From UBA1049 sp964525815 (GTDB lineage Bacteria; Bacillota; Clostridia; Oscillospirales; CAG-382), in contig CAZGJQ010000091.1 in assembly GCA_964525815.1 (NCBI GenBank), positions 1-8,045 of the forward strand: DNA of 8,045 bases. Direction: 5' to 3'. Shown in pieces: positions 1-6,614 of the stretch. Both the position numbers and the translations under genes were made by a program. Position 1 is the first letter of the stretch, and every line of letters begins with the position of its first letter. The notes beneath the pieces are model-generated. The model searched no databases. It had not been told where the DNA came from and saw only the letters and a list, made by a program, of their open reading frames with translations.

Positions 1-3
1 CCC

Positions 4-22
4 GAAGTTATAAATTAACTTC
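4..22. repeat. Small inverted repeat beyond the lipoprotein gene stop
   Basis: GAAGTTA at 4-10 is the exact reverse complement of TAACTTC at 16-22, with a 5-base loop. It lies 14 bases past the stop codon of the minus-strand lipoprotein gene, the place expected for a transcription end. The stem is short and AT-rich. In the minus-strand direction it is followed by GGG and then the window edge, so no T-tract can be seen. It may be a weak terminator or only chance. Confidence 0.3.
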
Positions 23-35
23 AGGCGGTGTTTGT

Positions 36-773
36 TTAACCTTTATAGGTACTTGTCATGTCGTCTAATTTCTCGATTAAATTAGGATCATAATTTTCAA
101 GATACAGCTTCGCTTTTGCGGTATACCTGTCAAGCTCCTCCTGCGTTTCAAAGATTTCATCTAATTCATCCTTGCTCATCTGCTGAAGCTCTCTGAATGA
201 ATAGACATTCCCGTTATCATACCAAGCAAGCTCGTGTGTAAGCTCTTTTTTCATTTTAGCAGCATCTCCGCAGAATAAAAGCTCGATTGTTTCATCGGTA
301 TAATCGCAGGTCATAGTCGGATTTTTTCTTTGGCTTTCAACCATAGCAACAAAGTCTTCCTTTGAGATGTCAAAATATTGTATCATCTTATATAGATGCG
401 GAGGATCGTCATTGGGTCTTTTCTCAAATTTAACTGCCTCTATTTTATTATCGATATAATCAACCCATTTATCATAACCGATTATCAAACTAATGGGAGC
501 TAAATTCATAGCATTTTCAATATATCTATTAATTGTTTCATCTCCGCCTTCTCCTATACCGCTTTCATCATGCGATTCTTCATCTGTGGAAATAACCGAT
601 TCATTTTCACTTACGGTGCTGGATTGATTATCTATGCTGCTCTCTTCATCAGTTGTATCAGCTGTATTTATAGCTTCTGAAAAGTCGCTGTTCGCATCTT
701 CTTTTTTGCAAGATGAAAAAGGCAGAATAAAACATATCAAGATTATTATAAACATTAAAATACTTCTTTTCAT
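36..773 (-). CDS. Predicted lipoprotein, function unknown
   Basis: A 245-residue protein I do not recognise. Residues 1-22 form a lipoprotein signal peptide: MKRS, a hydrophobic stretch rich in Ile/Leu/Phe, then FSSC, with Cys22 as the expected lipidated residue. Phe at -3 is a slightly unusual lipobox. A Ser/Thr/Asp/Glu-rich linker (about residues 23-85) resembles the spacer that holds a lipoprotein domain off the membrane. The rest (about 86-245) is a mixed, charged domain with many Asp, Glu, Lys and Tyr, including a helical-looking C-terminal part. No catalytic motif is evident. The start at 773 is chosen because AAAGGAA lies at 781-787, 7 bases upstream, and because a longer reading from 845 would put 24 extra residues before the signal peptide. 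Location outside the membrane is inferred from the signal. The gene stands alone, divergent from the deoB operon, and is visibly AT-richer than it. Confidence 0.8.
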   Translation of the reverse strand: MKRSILMFIIILICFILPFSSCKKEDANSDFSEAINTADTTDEESSIDNQSSTVSENESVISTDEESHDESGIGEGGDETINRYIENAMNLAPISLIIGYDKWVDYIDNKIEAVKFEKRPNDDPPHLYKMIQYFDISKEDFVAMVESQRKNPTMTCDYTDETIELLFCGDAAKMKKELTHELAWYDNGNVYSFRELQQMSKDELDEIFETQEELDRYTAKAKLYLENYDPNLIEKLDDMTSTYKG

Positions 774-780
774 AATCAGT

Positions 781-787
781 TTCCTTT
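781..787 (-). promoter_or_regulatory. Ribosome binding site that fixes the lipoprotein start
   Basis: On the minus strand this reads AAAGGAA, 7 bases before the ATG at 773-771. It supports the short form of the lipoprotein, which begins directly with its signal peptide, over an upstream ATG at 845. Confidence 0.7.
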
Positions 788-812
788 CGTATGAGATGAC
801 ATATTCGTATGA
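786..812. repeat. Pair of 9-bp direct repeats upstream of the lipoprotein gene
   Basis: TTCGTATGA occurs exactly at 786-794 and again at 804-812, so the two units start 18 bases apart. The unit nearer the gene touches its Shine-Dalgarno sequence (781-787). Two short direct repeats at this position are the usual shape of a tandem regulator site, such as that of a response regulator, but no known operator is recognised. A chance match this close together is unlikely though possible. Confidence 0.4.
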
Positions 813-841
813 TAATAGTGGTAAAAAAAAGGAAAATTGTT

Positions 842-1024
842 TCATTCAAAACATTTTATATTAAATATATTACACCCGAAGTTATGATCCAATTTTGGGT
901 ACTTTGTTTTATACTTGAGCTTTTTGTCCAATACAGAATGAAGATTTTGGAAGAAGTCTTCCGCTGTTTTTGGATTTTGAATATCAAAAATAATTATCTC
1001 CCCCTCTGCATTCCTTCTGTATAG
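842..1024 (-). pseudogene. Possible gene remnant, 60 codons, no start codon
   Basis: A minus-strand frame is open from a TAA at 1027-1025 down to a TGA at 844-842. It has no ATG. Its product has the composition of a real soluble protein: the centre contains GEIIIFDIQNPKTAEDFF, followed by a Lys-rich stretch and PKLDHNFG. A SigA-like promoter and an AAGGAG sequence (1049-1044) lie just upstream, but where the start codon is expected (1036-1034) there is ATA followed by two in-frame stops. I therefore read it as the tail of a decayed or deleted gene whose promoter survives. It could instead be a short gene with a rare start (an ATT follows GGGGGAG), or chance. I do not recognise the family. Confidence 0.4.
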
Positions 1025-1043
1025 TTATTATGATATTCGAGTT

Positions 1044-1049
1044 CTCCTT
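1044..1049 (-). promoter_or_regulatory. Shine-Dalgarno-like AAGGAG without a start codon
   Basis: AAGGAG on the minus strand sits at or next to the predicted transcript start of the minus-strand promoter. The bases 7-10 downstream hold ATA, not ATG, GTG or TTG, and the frame stops at once. It looks like the translation signal of a gene that has lost its beginning. Confidence 0.35.
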
Positions 1050-1055
1050 ATTACC

Positions 1056-1084
1056 TTTATAAAACATTGTATGCTTTATGTCAA
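1056..1084 (-). promoter_or_regulatory. SigA-type promoter, minus strand
   Basis: On the minus strand, TTGACA (1084-1079) is a perfect -35 box, followed by exactly 17 bases (1078-1062) and TATAAA (1061-1056) as the -10 box. Transcription would start near 1049 and run through the remnant at 842-1024 into the lipoprotein gene, giving that gene a leader of about 275 bases. No convincing promoter is seen closer to the lipoprotein start. A run of T and A just upstream could act as an UP element. Confidence 0.75.
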
Positions 1085-1203
1085 TATTTTTTTATTTTTT
1101 GTTTATTAAATGATTTATATGAACAGCCAGCATGTAAAACTATTGTTTATTTGGGAATAATGCAAAATGTCAGCATAAAAGCTCGAATAAAGTATTATAC
1201 ATA
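1085..1203. other. AT-rich spacer between divergent promoters, no gene seen
   Basis: This stretch separates the two opposite promoters. It is very AT-rich and contains no plausible reading frame with a ribosome binding site. CAGCAT occurs at 1128-1133 and 1171-1176 in loosely similar surroundings. That is too short to claim as an operator. The whole gene-free span from 774 to 1275 is accounted for by this spacer, the two promoters, the remnant and the 9-bp repeats. Confidence 0.5.
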
Positions 1204-1232
1204 TTGACTTTTAGGAACAATTACAGTAGAAT
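1204..1232 (+). promoter_or_regulatory. SigA-type promoter of the deoB operon
   Basis: TTGACT (1204-1209) as -35, a 17-base spacer (1210-1226), and TAGAAT (1227-1232) as -10: each box differs from consensus by one base, at ideal spacing. Transcription should begin near 1239, giving a leader of about 37 bases before the deoB start at 1276. This is the only strong promoter seen ahead of the eight plus-strand genes. It also rules out translation from the TTG at 1204, which is part of the -35 box. Confidence 0.85.
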
Positions 1233-1236
1233 TATA

Positions 1237-1258
1237 AAAGGAAAAATATGTATCCTTT
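1237..1258. repeat. Inverted repeat at the predicted deoB transcript start
   Basis: AAAGGA (1237-1242) and TCCTTT (1253-1258) are exact inverted copies 10 bases apart, lying over and just after the predicted start of transcription. That is a suitable place for a repressor operator controlling nucleoside catabolism, or for a small leader hairpin. The arms are short, so chance cannot be excluded. Confidence 0.25.
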
Positions 1259-1263
1259 GTTAT

Positions 1264-1267
1264 GGAG
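1264..1267 (+). promoter_or_regulatory. Ribosome binding site for deoB
   Basis: GGAG at 1264-1267 stands 8 bases ahead of the TTG at 1276-1278, a good spacing. A GTG at 1267 in the same frame has no such signal before it. This decides for the TTG start. Confidence 0.6.
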
Positions 1268-1275
1268 TGAGGAAT

Positions 1276-2448
1276 TTGATTAAGCGGGTGTTTCTTGTAA
1301 TACTTGACAGTCTCGGGATAGGCGCTCTGCCTGATGCCGCCGATTTCGGAGATGAGGGAAGCAACACGCTCAGGACGCTTACCTCATCAAAGCGGCTCTT
1401 TATTCCTACCCTGACAAAAATGGGACTTTTTAATATTGATAAAGCGGGACTAAAAGAATATGCCTATGCCGGAACGCCGATTGCCTGCTACGGAGCAATG
1501 GCGGAAAGGAGCAAGGGGAAGGACACCGTAACCGGTCACTGGGAAATTGCGGGAATAATATCCGAAAGACCGTTTCCCACCTATCCAAGCGGCTTCCCCG
1601 ATATAATTATTGACGAGTTTTGCGCAAGAACGGGCAAGGATATTCTTTGCAACAGGCCCTACTCCGGCACCGAGGTTATAAAGGACTACGGCGAGGAGCA
1701 TATCAGGACAGGTAAGCTCATAATATATACCTCCGCCGACAGTGTTTTTCAAATTGCGGCACACGAGAGCGTTATTCCGCTTGACGAGCTGTACGGCTAT
1801 TGCAGAACGGCAAGGGAAATTCTTAAGGACGAGCATGCCGTGGGAAGGGTTATAGCCCGCCCGTTCTCGGACAGGGACGGCGTTTTTTACCGTACGGCGG
1901 GCAGACATGATTATTCGCTTGAGCCTATAGGCGAGACCTTGCCGGACATATTAAAAGAAAGCGGCAGGGATGTTATATCAATCGGAAAAATAAACGACAT
2001 TTTTGCCTCAAGAGGAATAACCGAATCCAACCCCACAAAAAGCAACCGAGAAGGCGAAAAAACATTGCTTGAAATGACGGAACGGGACTTTTACGGGCTG
2101 TGCTTTGTTAATCTTGTGGACTTTGATATGCTGTACGGACACCGCAACGACATAGACGGTTATGCGGCTGCGCTGAGTGAGTTTGATAAAACCCTCTCAA
2201 TGCTGCTTGACAAGCTTAATAACGACGATCTGCTCATATTAACAGCCGACCACGGCTGCGACCCCGGTTTTTCGGGCACCGACCATACCCGGGAATATGT
2301 GCCGCTGTTAGTGTACGGCCGAGGGATAAAACGTGCAGTTAATCTCGGCACGAGAAGCAGCTTCTCCGATGTCGGCGCAACCGCAGCCGAGGCATTGGAG
2401 GTACGGAAAGTAAAGCATGGAGAGAGCTTTTTTGACCTTTTAATATAA
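1276..2448 (+). CDS. deoB: Phosphopentomutase
   Basis: Interconverts ribose 1-phosphate and ribose 5-phosphate, and the deoxyribose equivalents, in the cytoplasm. It follows nucleoside phosphorylases in nucleoside breakdown and salvage. The 390-residue protein has the usual length and belongs to the alkaline-phosphatase superfamily of two-metal enzymes. The metal ligands match those known in Bacillus DeoB: Asp11 (in VILDSLGIG), Asp284 and His289 (VDFDMLYGH), Asp325 and His326 (TADHG), and His337 (GTDHT). Thr84 in GKDTVTGHWE is the residue phosphorylated in the family. The start is TTG at 1276, which gives MIKRVFLVILD and aligns with family N-termini. An in-frame TTG at 1204 lies inside the promoter and is rejected. 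First gene of the operon; 22 bases separate it from pdp, which supplies its substrate. Identity is certain; only the start is open (GTG at 1267 is the alternative). Confidence 0.97.
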   Translation: MIKRVFLVILDSLGIGALPDAADFGDEGSNTLRTLTSSKRLFIPTLTKMGLFNIDKAGLKEYAYAGTPIACYGAMAERSKGKDTVTGHWEIAGIISERPFPTYPSGFPDIIIDEFCARTGKDILCNRPYSGTEVIKDYGEEHIRTGKLIIYTSADSVFQIAAHESVIPLDELYGYCRTAREILKDEHAVGRVIARPFSDRDGVFYRTAGRHDYSLEPIGETLPDILKESGRDVISIGKINDIFASRGITESNPTKSNREGEKTLLEMTERDFYGLCFVNLVDFDMLYGHRNDIDGYAAALSEFDKTLSMLLDKLNNDDLLILTADHGCDPGFSGTDHTREYVPLLVYGRGIKRAVNLGTRSSFSDVGATAAEALEVRKVKHGESFFDLLI

Positions 2449-2470
2449 ATAAAAGGGAGCGATTACTATC

Positions 2471-3790
2471 ATGTTTAGGATGTATGATATTATCCAAAAG
2501 AAGCAGAACGGTAAGCAGCTTAACGAGGATGAGCTGGGCTTTTTTGTTAAGGGTGTTACCGACGGTACGGTTCCCGATTATCAGATTTCCGCTCTGCTGA
2601 TGGCGATTTATTTTTGCGGAATGACCGAAGAGGAAACCGTCATTCTTACCGAATGCATGGCGGACAGCGGTGAGCAGGCAGACCTTTCTTCAATTAAAGG
2701 AAAAAAGGTGGACAAGCACAGCACGGGCGGCGTCGGAGACAAGACCTCCCTTATTATTGCACCTATGGTTGCCGCCGCCGATATGAGTGTTTTTGTCGCA
2801 AAAATGTCCGGACGGGGACTCGGGCATACCGGAGGCACAATAGACAAGCTTGAGTCTATTCCCGGGGTAAAAACCAATCTGAGCCGTGAGGATTTTATAA
2901 AAATAGTTAACGATACCGGCTTATGCATCATCGGTCAAAATAACAGCTTCGCTCCTGCTGATAAAAAACTGTATTCACTGCGGGATGTTACTGCAACCGT
3001 AAACTGCATTCCGCTCATAGCCTCCAGCGTGATGAGCAAAAAGCTTGCCGCGGGCAGCGACTGCCTTGTCCTGGATGTTAAGTGCGGAAGCGGTGCTTTT
3101 GTAAAATCACGCAAACAGGCGACCGAGCTTGCAGAGCTGATGGTAAAAATAGGTAATCGCTTCGGTAAAAGAACCATTGCGCTTATTACCAATATGGATA
3201 TGCCACTCGGTAAAAATGTCGGGAACAGCCTTGAGGTTATCGAAGCCGCAGAGGTTCTTGACGGTAAGGGTGATAAGGAGCTTACCGAGCTGTGTATAAA
3301 GCTTGCTGCAAATATGCTTTACGCAGCAAACGCCGCTGATTACAAGGATTGCATCAAAGCGGTTACCGGCACTCTCAGGGACGGAAGCGCAAAGAAAAAG
3401 CTGGCGGAAATGGTGGAGTCCCTCGGAGGAGACGGCGAGTATATCTACAACCCCTCCCTCTTCGGAGAAAGCAAGGTTTCGGCACTTATTGCCTCACAAA
3501 AGAGCGGCTACATAAGCAGCATTAACACCGAGCAGGTGGGCTTGGCGGCGGCTGTTTTGGGAGCTGGCCGCAGCACTAAGGATGCACCAATAGATTATTT
3601 GGCGGGCATAACCCTTCACAAGAAGATTGGAGACTACATAGAGGACGGAGAGGCGCTTGCCACAATTTATACAAGCGGTATTGAAGCGGCACAAAGCGGT
3701 ATGGAGCTGCTGTTCAAGGCGGTTTCTGTCTCCGAAGATATGCCGGAGCCTACCAAGCTGATATACAAAACCATCGGAGGACGCAAATGA
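2471..3790 (+). CDS. pdp: Pyrimidine-nucleoside phosphorylase
   Basis: Splits uridine, deoxyuridine and thymidine with phosphate into free base and (deoxy)ribose 1-phosphate, which DeoB then processes. The 439-residue length is normal. The N-terminal helical domain is followed by the phosphate-binding KHSTGGVGDKTS (82-93) and the family signature SGRGLGHTGGTIDKLE (113-128). Arg171, Ser186 and Lys190 occupy the places of the base-binding residues of E. coli thymidine phosphorylase. The C-terminal domain (about 345-439) is complete. GGGAG at 2455-2459 precedes the ATG by 11 bases. An in-frame ATG at 2480 is possible but would shorten the conserved N-terminus. The last four bases overlap fhs. 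A thymidine-specific phosphorylase (deoA) is the alternative name. The Firmicute-like context favours the broader-range enzyme, but specificity is not proven by sequence. Confidence 0.93.
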   Translation: MFRMYDIIQKKQNGKQLNEDELGFFVKGVTDGTVPDYQISALLMAIYFCGMTEEETVILTECMADSGEQADLSSIKGKKVDKHSTGGVGDKTSLIIAPMVAAADMSVFVAKMSGRGLGHTGGTIDKLESIPGVKTNLSREDFIKIVNDTGLCIIGQNNSFAPADKKLYSLRDVTATVNCIPLIASSVMSKKLAAGSDCLVLDVKCGSGAFVKSRKQATELAELMVKIGNRFGKRTIALITNMDMPLGKNVGNSLEVIEAAEVLDGKGDKELTELCIKLAANMLYAANAADYKDCIKAVTGTLRDGSAKKKLAEMVESLGGDGEYIYNPSLFGESKVSALIASQKSGYISSINTEQVGLAAAVLGAGRSTKDAPIDYLAGITLHKKIGDYIEDGEALATIYTSGIEAAQSGMELLFKAVSVSEDMPEPTKLIYKTIGGRK

Positions 3791-5472
3791 GCTCAATTGA
3801 CACTATCAAAACAGACATTCAAATAGCTAACCAAGCTAAAATGAAACCGATCGGTGAAATAGCAAAAAGTCTGGGAATCAAGGACGACGAGCTGGAAGCA
3901 TACGGAAAATATAAAGCGAAAATCAACACCTCTGTGCTTAAGAGGCTGGATAGCAAGCAAGACGGGAAGCTTATTTTAGTTACGGCAATCAGCCCCACGC
4001 CTGCGGGAGAAGGAAAGACTACGACCACCGTAGGCCTGGGACAGGCAATGGCTAAAATAGGGAAAAATGCCGTTATTGCACTTAGGGAGCCCTCTCTGGG
4101 ACCCGTTTTCGGAATCAAGGGAGGAGCCGCAGGAGGCGGTTACTCGCAGGTGCTTCCCATGGATGAGATAAACCTGCATTTCACCGGAGACTTCCATGCC
4201 GTAACCAGCGCAAACAACCTGCTCTGCGCTATGATAGACAATCATCTGATGCAGGGAAACATACTCGATATCAACCCGAAACGGATCGTATTCACCCGCT
4301 GCCTTGATATGAATGACCGTGCGCTTCGCACTGCTGTGATAGGCTTGGGCGGTAAGGCGGACGGGGTTACCCGCGAGGAGCATTTTATGATAACGGTGGC
4401 AAGCGAGATAATGGCTGTTCTCTGCCTTGCCGAATCCGTTAACGACCTTAAGGAAAAGCTGGGCAATATGCTTGTGGCATATGCTTATGACGATAAACCG
4501 GTATACTGCCGAGACATAAATGCTCAAGGAGCCATGTGCGCCTTGCTTAAGGAGGCCATAAAGCCCAATCTTGTACAAACCATAGAGAACACCCCCTGCA
4601 TTATACACGGCGGACCTTTTGCCAACATCGCACATGGCTGCAATTCGGTTCTTGCCACAAAAACCGCTCTAAAGCTTGCGGATTATTGCATCACCGAGGC
4701 GGGGTTCGGAGCCGATTTGGGTGCGGAAAAGTTTTTTGATATAAAATGCCGCAAGGCGGGACTGAAGCCCGATGCGGTTGTGCTGGTTGCAACAGTCAGA
4801 GCGCTCAAATACAACGGCGGAGTAAAAAAGGACGAGTTAAAGCAGGAAAACATTGCTGCTCTGAAAAAGGGCAGCGCAAACCTAATGGCTCATATAGAGA
4901 ACCTTAAGAGCTTCGGTGTTCCTATAGTCGTTGCTATTAATCATTTCTATACCGACACGGATAACGAGATAGCCGCAATCAGGAATATCTGTGACGACTT
5001 AGGAGTAAAAGCGGTTGTTTCCAAGGCGTTCGCAGAGGGCGGACAGGGTGCCGCAGAGCTTGCCCGTGAGGTCTGCGAGGTCTGCGAAGCTGCTTCCAAT
5101 CTCGAGTTTTCTTATCCCGAGAACCTTTCCATTACCGAAAAAATAGAAGCTCTCGCAAAAAAAATATACCGTGCGGACGGTGTGGACTTTACCTCCTCCT
5201 CTCTTGCTGAGATTAAGCTTATAGAGGCGATGGGCTACGGCAAGCTCCCGATTTGCGTCGCAAAAACGCAATACTCCCTCTCGGACAACCCGCATTTACT
5301 GGGATGTCCTTCCGGCTATCGTCTTTCCGTTCGGGAAGTAAAAGTGTCAGCCGGAGCCGGATTTGTGGTTGTATTAACCGGAACTGTCTTGACCATGCCG
5401 GGACTGCCCAAAAAGCCGTCCGCTGAGAGTATTGACATTGATGAGAACGGTGTTATCAGCGGGCTCTTCTAA
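3787..5472 (+). CDS. fhs: Formate--tetrahydrofolate ligase
   Basis: Joins formate to tetrahydrofolate with ATP to give 10-formyl-tetrahydrofolate, the entry of formate into one-carbon metabolism, used for purine synthesis, initiator tRNA formylation and, in acetogens, the Wood-Ljungdahl pathway. The 561-residue length fits the family. Visible motifs are the nucleotide-binding TPAGEGKTTTTVGLG (71-85), REPSLGP (100-106), the first family signature GIKGGAAGGGY (109-119), and the second, VATVRALKYNGG (334-345). GGAGG at 3776-3780 lies 6 bases ahead of the ATG. The start overlaps the pdp stop as ATGA, so the two are likely translationally coupled. The presence of fhs alone does not show acetogenesis, since many fermenters carry it. 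Confidence 0.97.
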   Translation: MSSIDTIKTDIQIANQAKMKPIGEIAKSLGIKDDELEAYGKYKAKINTSVLKRLDSKQDGKLILVTAISPTPAGEGKTTTTVGLGQAMAKIGKNAVIALREPSLGPVFGIKGGAAGGGYSQVLPMDEINLHFTGDFHAVTSANNLLCAMIDNHLMQGNILDINPKRIVFTRCLDMNDRALRTAVIGLGGKADGVTREEHFMITVASEIMAVLCLAESVNDLKEKLGNMLVAYAYDDKPVYCRDINAQGAMCALLKEAIKPNLVQTIENTPCIIHGGPFANIAHGCNSVLATKTALKLADYCITEAGFGADLGAEKFFDIKCRKAGLKPDAVVLVATVRALKYNGGVKKDELKQENIAALKKGSANLMAHIENLKSFGVPIVVAINHFYTDTDNEIAAIRNICDDLGVKAVVSKAFAEGGQGAAELAREVCEVCEAASNLEFSYPENLSITEKIEALAKKIYRADGVDFTSSSLAEIKLIEAMGYGKLPICVAKTQYSLSDNPHLLGCPSGYRLSVREVKVSAGAGFVVVLTGTVLTMPGLPKKPSAESIDIDENGVISGLF

Positions 5473-5489
5473 ATAAACAGGAAGTGTGT

Positions 5490-5909
5490 ATGAAAACATT
5501 TTTTTCAAAGAGTATTAACCAAACCGGGCAAATAGCATCACAAATAGCCGCACGACTCGGAAAGGGTGACTTTTTGGCGCTTTTTGGTGAGATGGGTGCG
5601 GGAAAGACAGCATTCGTACGGGGCTTGGTCGCTTCTCTCATTCCGGAGTGCCTTCCGCTGGTTCACTCCCCCACCTTCGCAATTGTAAACGAATATCCCG
5701 GGGAGAAGCTGACAATCTATCACTTTGATTTATACCGTATCAGCAGCGAGGACGACTTATATTCCACCGGGTTTTATGATTATCCCGCCGACGATTGCCT
5801 GATAATAACCGAGTGGAGCGAGCTGTTTGAGAACGCAATACCCGAACACGCCGTTAAGGTGAAAATAGATATTATATCAGAGACCGAAAGAAGGATAACG
5901 CTATGCTGA
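5490..5909 (+). CDS. tsaE: tRNA t6A biosynthesis ATPase TsaE
   Basis: ATPase of the TsaB-TsaD-TsaE complex that transfers threonylcarbamoyl to A37 of tRNAs reading ANN codons. It resets the complex between rounds. The 139-residue protein is a typical single P-loop domain. Walker A is GEMGAGKT (33-40). HSPTFAIVNEY (59-69), YHFDLYRI (77-84) and IITEWSE (105-111) are the other conserved blocks of the family. The ATG at 5490 is preferred over an in-frame GTG at 5484, because AGGAAG at 5479-5484 is its ribosome binding site and would cover the GTG. It begins 17 bases after fhs and overlaps tsaB by 7 bases. Nothing is missing from the family pattern. Confidence 0.95.
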   Translation: MKTFFSKSINQTGQIASQIAARLGKGDFLALFGEMGAGKTAFVRGLVASLIPECLPLVHSPTFAIVNEYPGEKLTIYHFDLYRISSEDDLYSTGFYDYPADDCLIITEWSELFENAIPEHAVKVKIDIISETERRITLC

Positions 5910-6607
5910 TACTCGGAATCGATACGACGGCGGTTACCGCCTCCGCCGCTATAGCCGAAATAGACGGCTCGGTGTCCACCTATTCCCTTTTAACGCTAAA
6001 GAACCGCCTTACCCACAGCGAGAACCTCATGCCCATGATAAATCAGGCATTTGAGCTATATGGAGCAAAGCCCAAAGACCTGTCTTTAATTGCGGTCAGC
6101 GCGGGTCCGGGTTCGTTTACGGGGGTTAGAATCGGTGTTTCTACCGTAAAAGGAATAGCGACAGCCTTGGGCGATAACATTCCTTGCGCCGCCGTTTCAA
6201 CGCTTGAAGCACTTGCAGAGAACCTCTCGCATCAACCGGGGATTATTTGCCCATTGATGGATGCAAGGCGGCAGCAATTCTATAATGCTCTTTTCCGTAA
6301 CGGAAAGCGGCTCTGTGATGATAGGCTTATCTCAGCAGAGGAGCTTAGGGAGCAGCTCACGAGTATGGAAAAGGTTACCCTTTGCGGAGACGGAGCAGGT
6401 CTTTTCGCCTCCCTTTGCGAATTAAACAACATCCAAGCAGCCTCTGCGGCAGCTACAGACCAGAATGCGCTGTCGGTAGCGATATGCGGGTACAGAGCAT
6501 TCCTAAAAAAGAGCTGCGTCTCGGCAAACGAGCTTAAGCCCGTTTATCTGCGTGCCTCACAGGCGGAAAGAGAGCTAAACGCAAAAAACAAAAATCAGAA
6601 AGGGTAA
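5903..6607 (+). CDS. tsaB: tRNA t6A biosynthesis protein TsaB
   Basis: Partner and structural dimeriser of TsaD in the complex that makes t6A37 in tRNA. It has the ASKHA (actin/Hsp70-like) fold but is not itself the transferase. The 234 residues match the family. GIDTTAVTASAAI (5-17) is the N-terminal strand pair; VSAGPGSFTGVRIGVSTVKG (65-84) is the hallmark of the family; and CPLMDARRQQFYNALF (116-131) is a further conserved block. The ATG lies inside the end of tsaE (CTATGCTGA), with AAGGA upstream, so translation is probably coupled. In many bacteria tsaB is followed by rimI and sometimes tsaD. Here rpiB follows after 7 bases. tsaD is not in this window and must lie elsewhere. Confidence 0.95.
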   Translation: MLILGIDTTAVTASAAIAEIDGSVSTYSLLTLKNRLTHSENLMPMINQAFELYGAKPKDLSLIAVSAGPGSFTGVRIGVSTVKGIATALGDNIPCAAVSTLEALAENLSHQPGIICPLMDARRQQFYNALFRNGKRLCDDRLISAEELREQLTSMEKVTLCGDGAGLFASLCELNNIQAASAAATDQNALSVAICGYRAFLKKSCVSANELKPVYLRASQAERELNAKNKNQKG

Positions 6608-6614
6608 GGGAACA

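Noticed and set aside
1..885. The 11-base sequence CCCGAAGTTAT at 1-11 and again at 875-885, flanking the lipoprotein gene like target-site repeats
   Set aside because: Several 11-base repeats are expected by chance in 8 kb. There are no terminal inverted repeats or transposase, and the left copy touches the window edge, so insertion cannot be argued.
949..962. Near-palindrome GGAAGAAGTCTTCC as an operator
   Set aside because: It lies inside the remnant reading frame, far downstream of the promoter, and is a single copy with no link to a regulatory position.
809..1024. Plus-strand reading frame of 71 codons with an ATG
   Set aside because: It has no good ribosome binding site or promoter, gives a hydrophobic product of mixed character, and lies opposite the minus-strand remnant, which has both a promoter and a Shine-Dalgarno sequence.
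1450..1908. Minus-strand reading frame of 152 codons inside deoB
   Set aside because: It is opposite the conserved phosphopentomutase sequence, including its active-site Thr region, and shows no independent protein features.
3976..4635. Long minus-strand reading frame of 219 codons inside fhs
   Set aside because: It lies fully opposite a strongly conserved gene with all family motifs, and has no recognisable domain or ribosome binding site of its own. It is an antisense shadow caused by codon bias.
5253..5271. Hairpin TTGCGT/ACGCAA within fhs as a possible terminator
   Set aside because: The stem is only 6 bases, lacks a following T-tract, and is in the middle of a coding region whose conserved sequence explains it.
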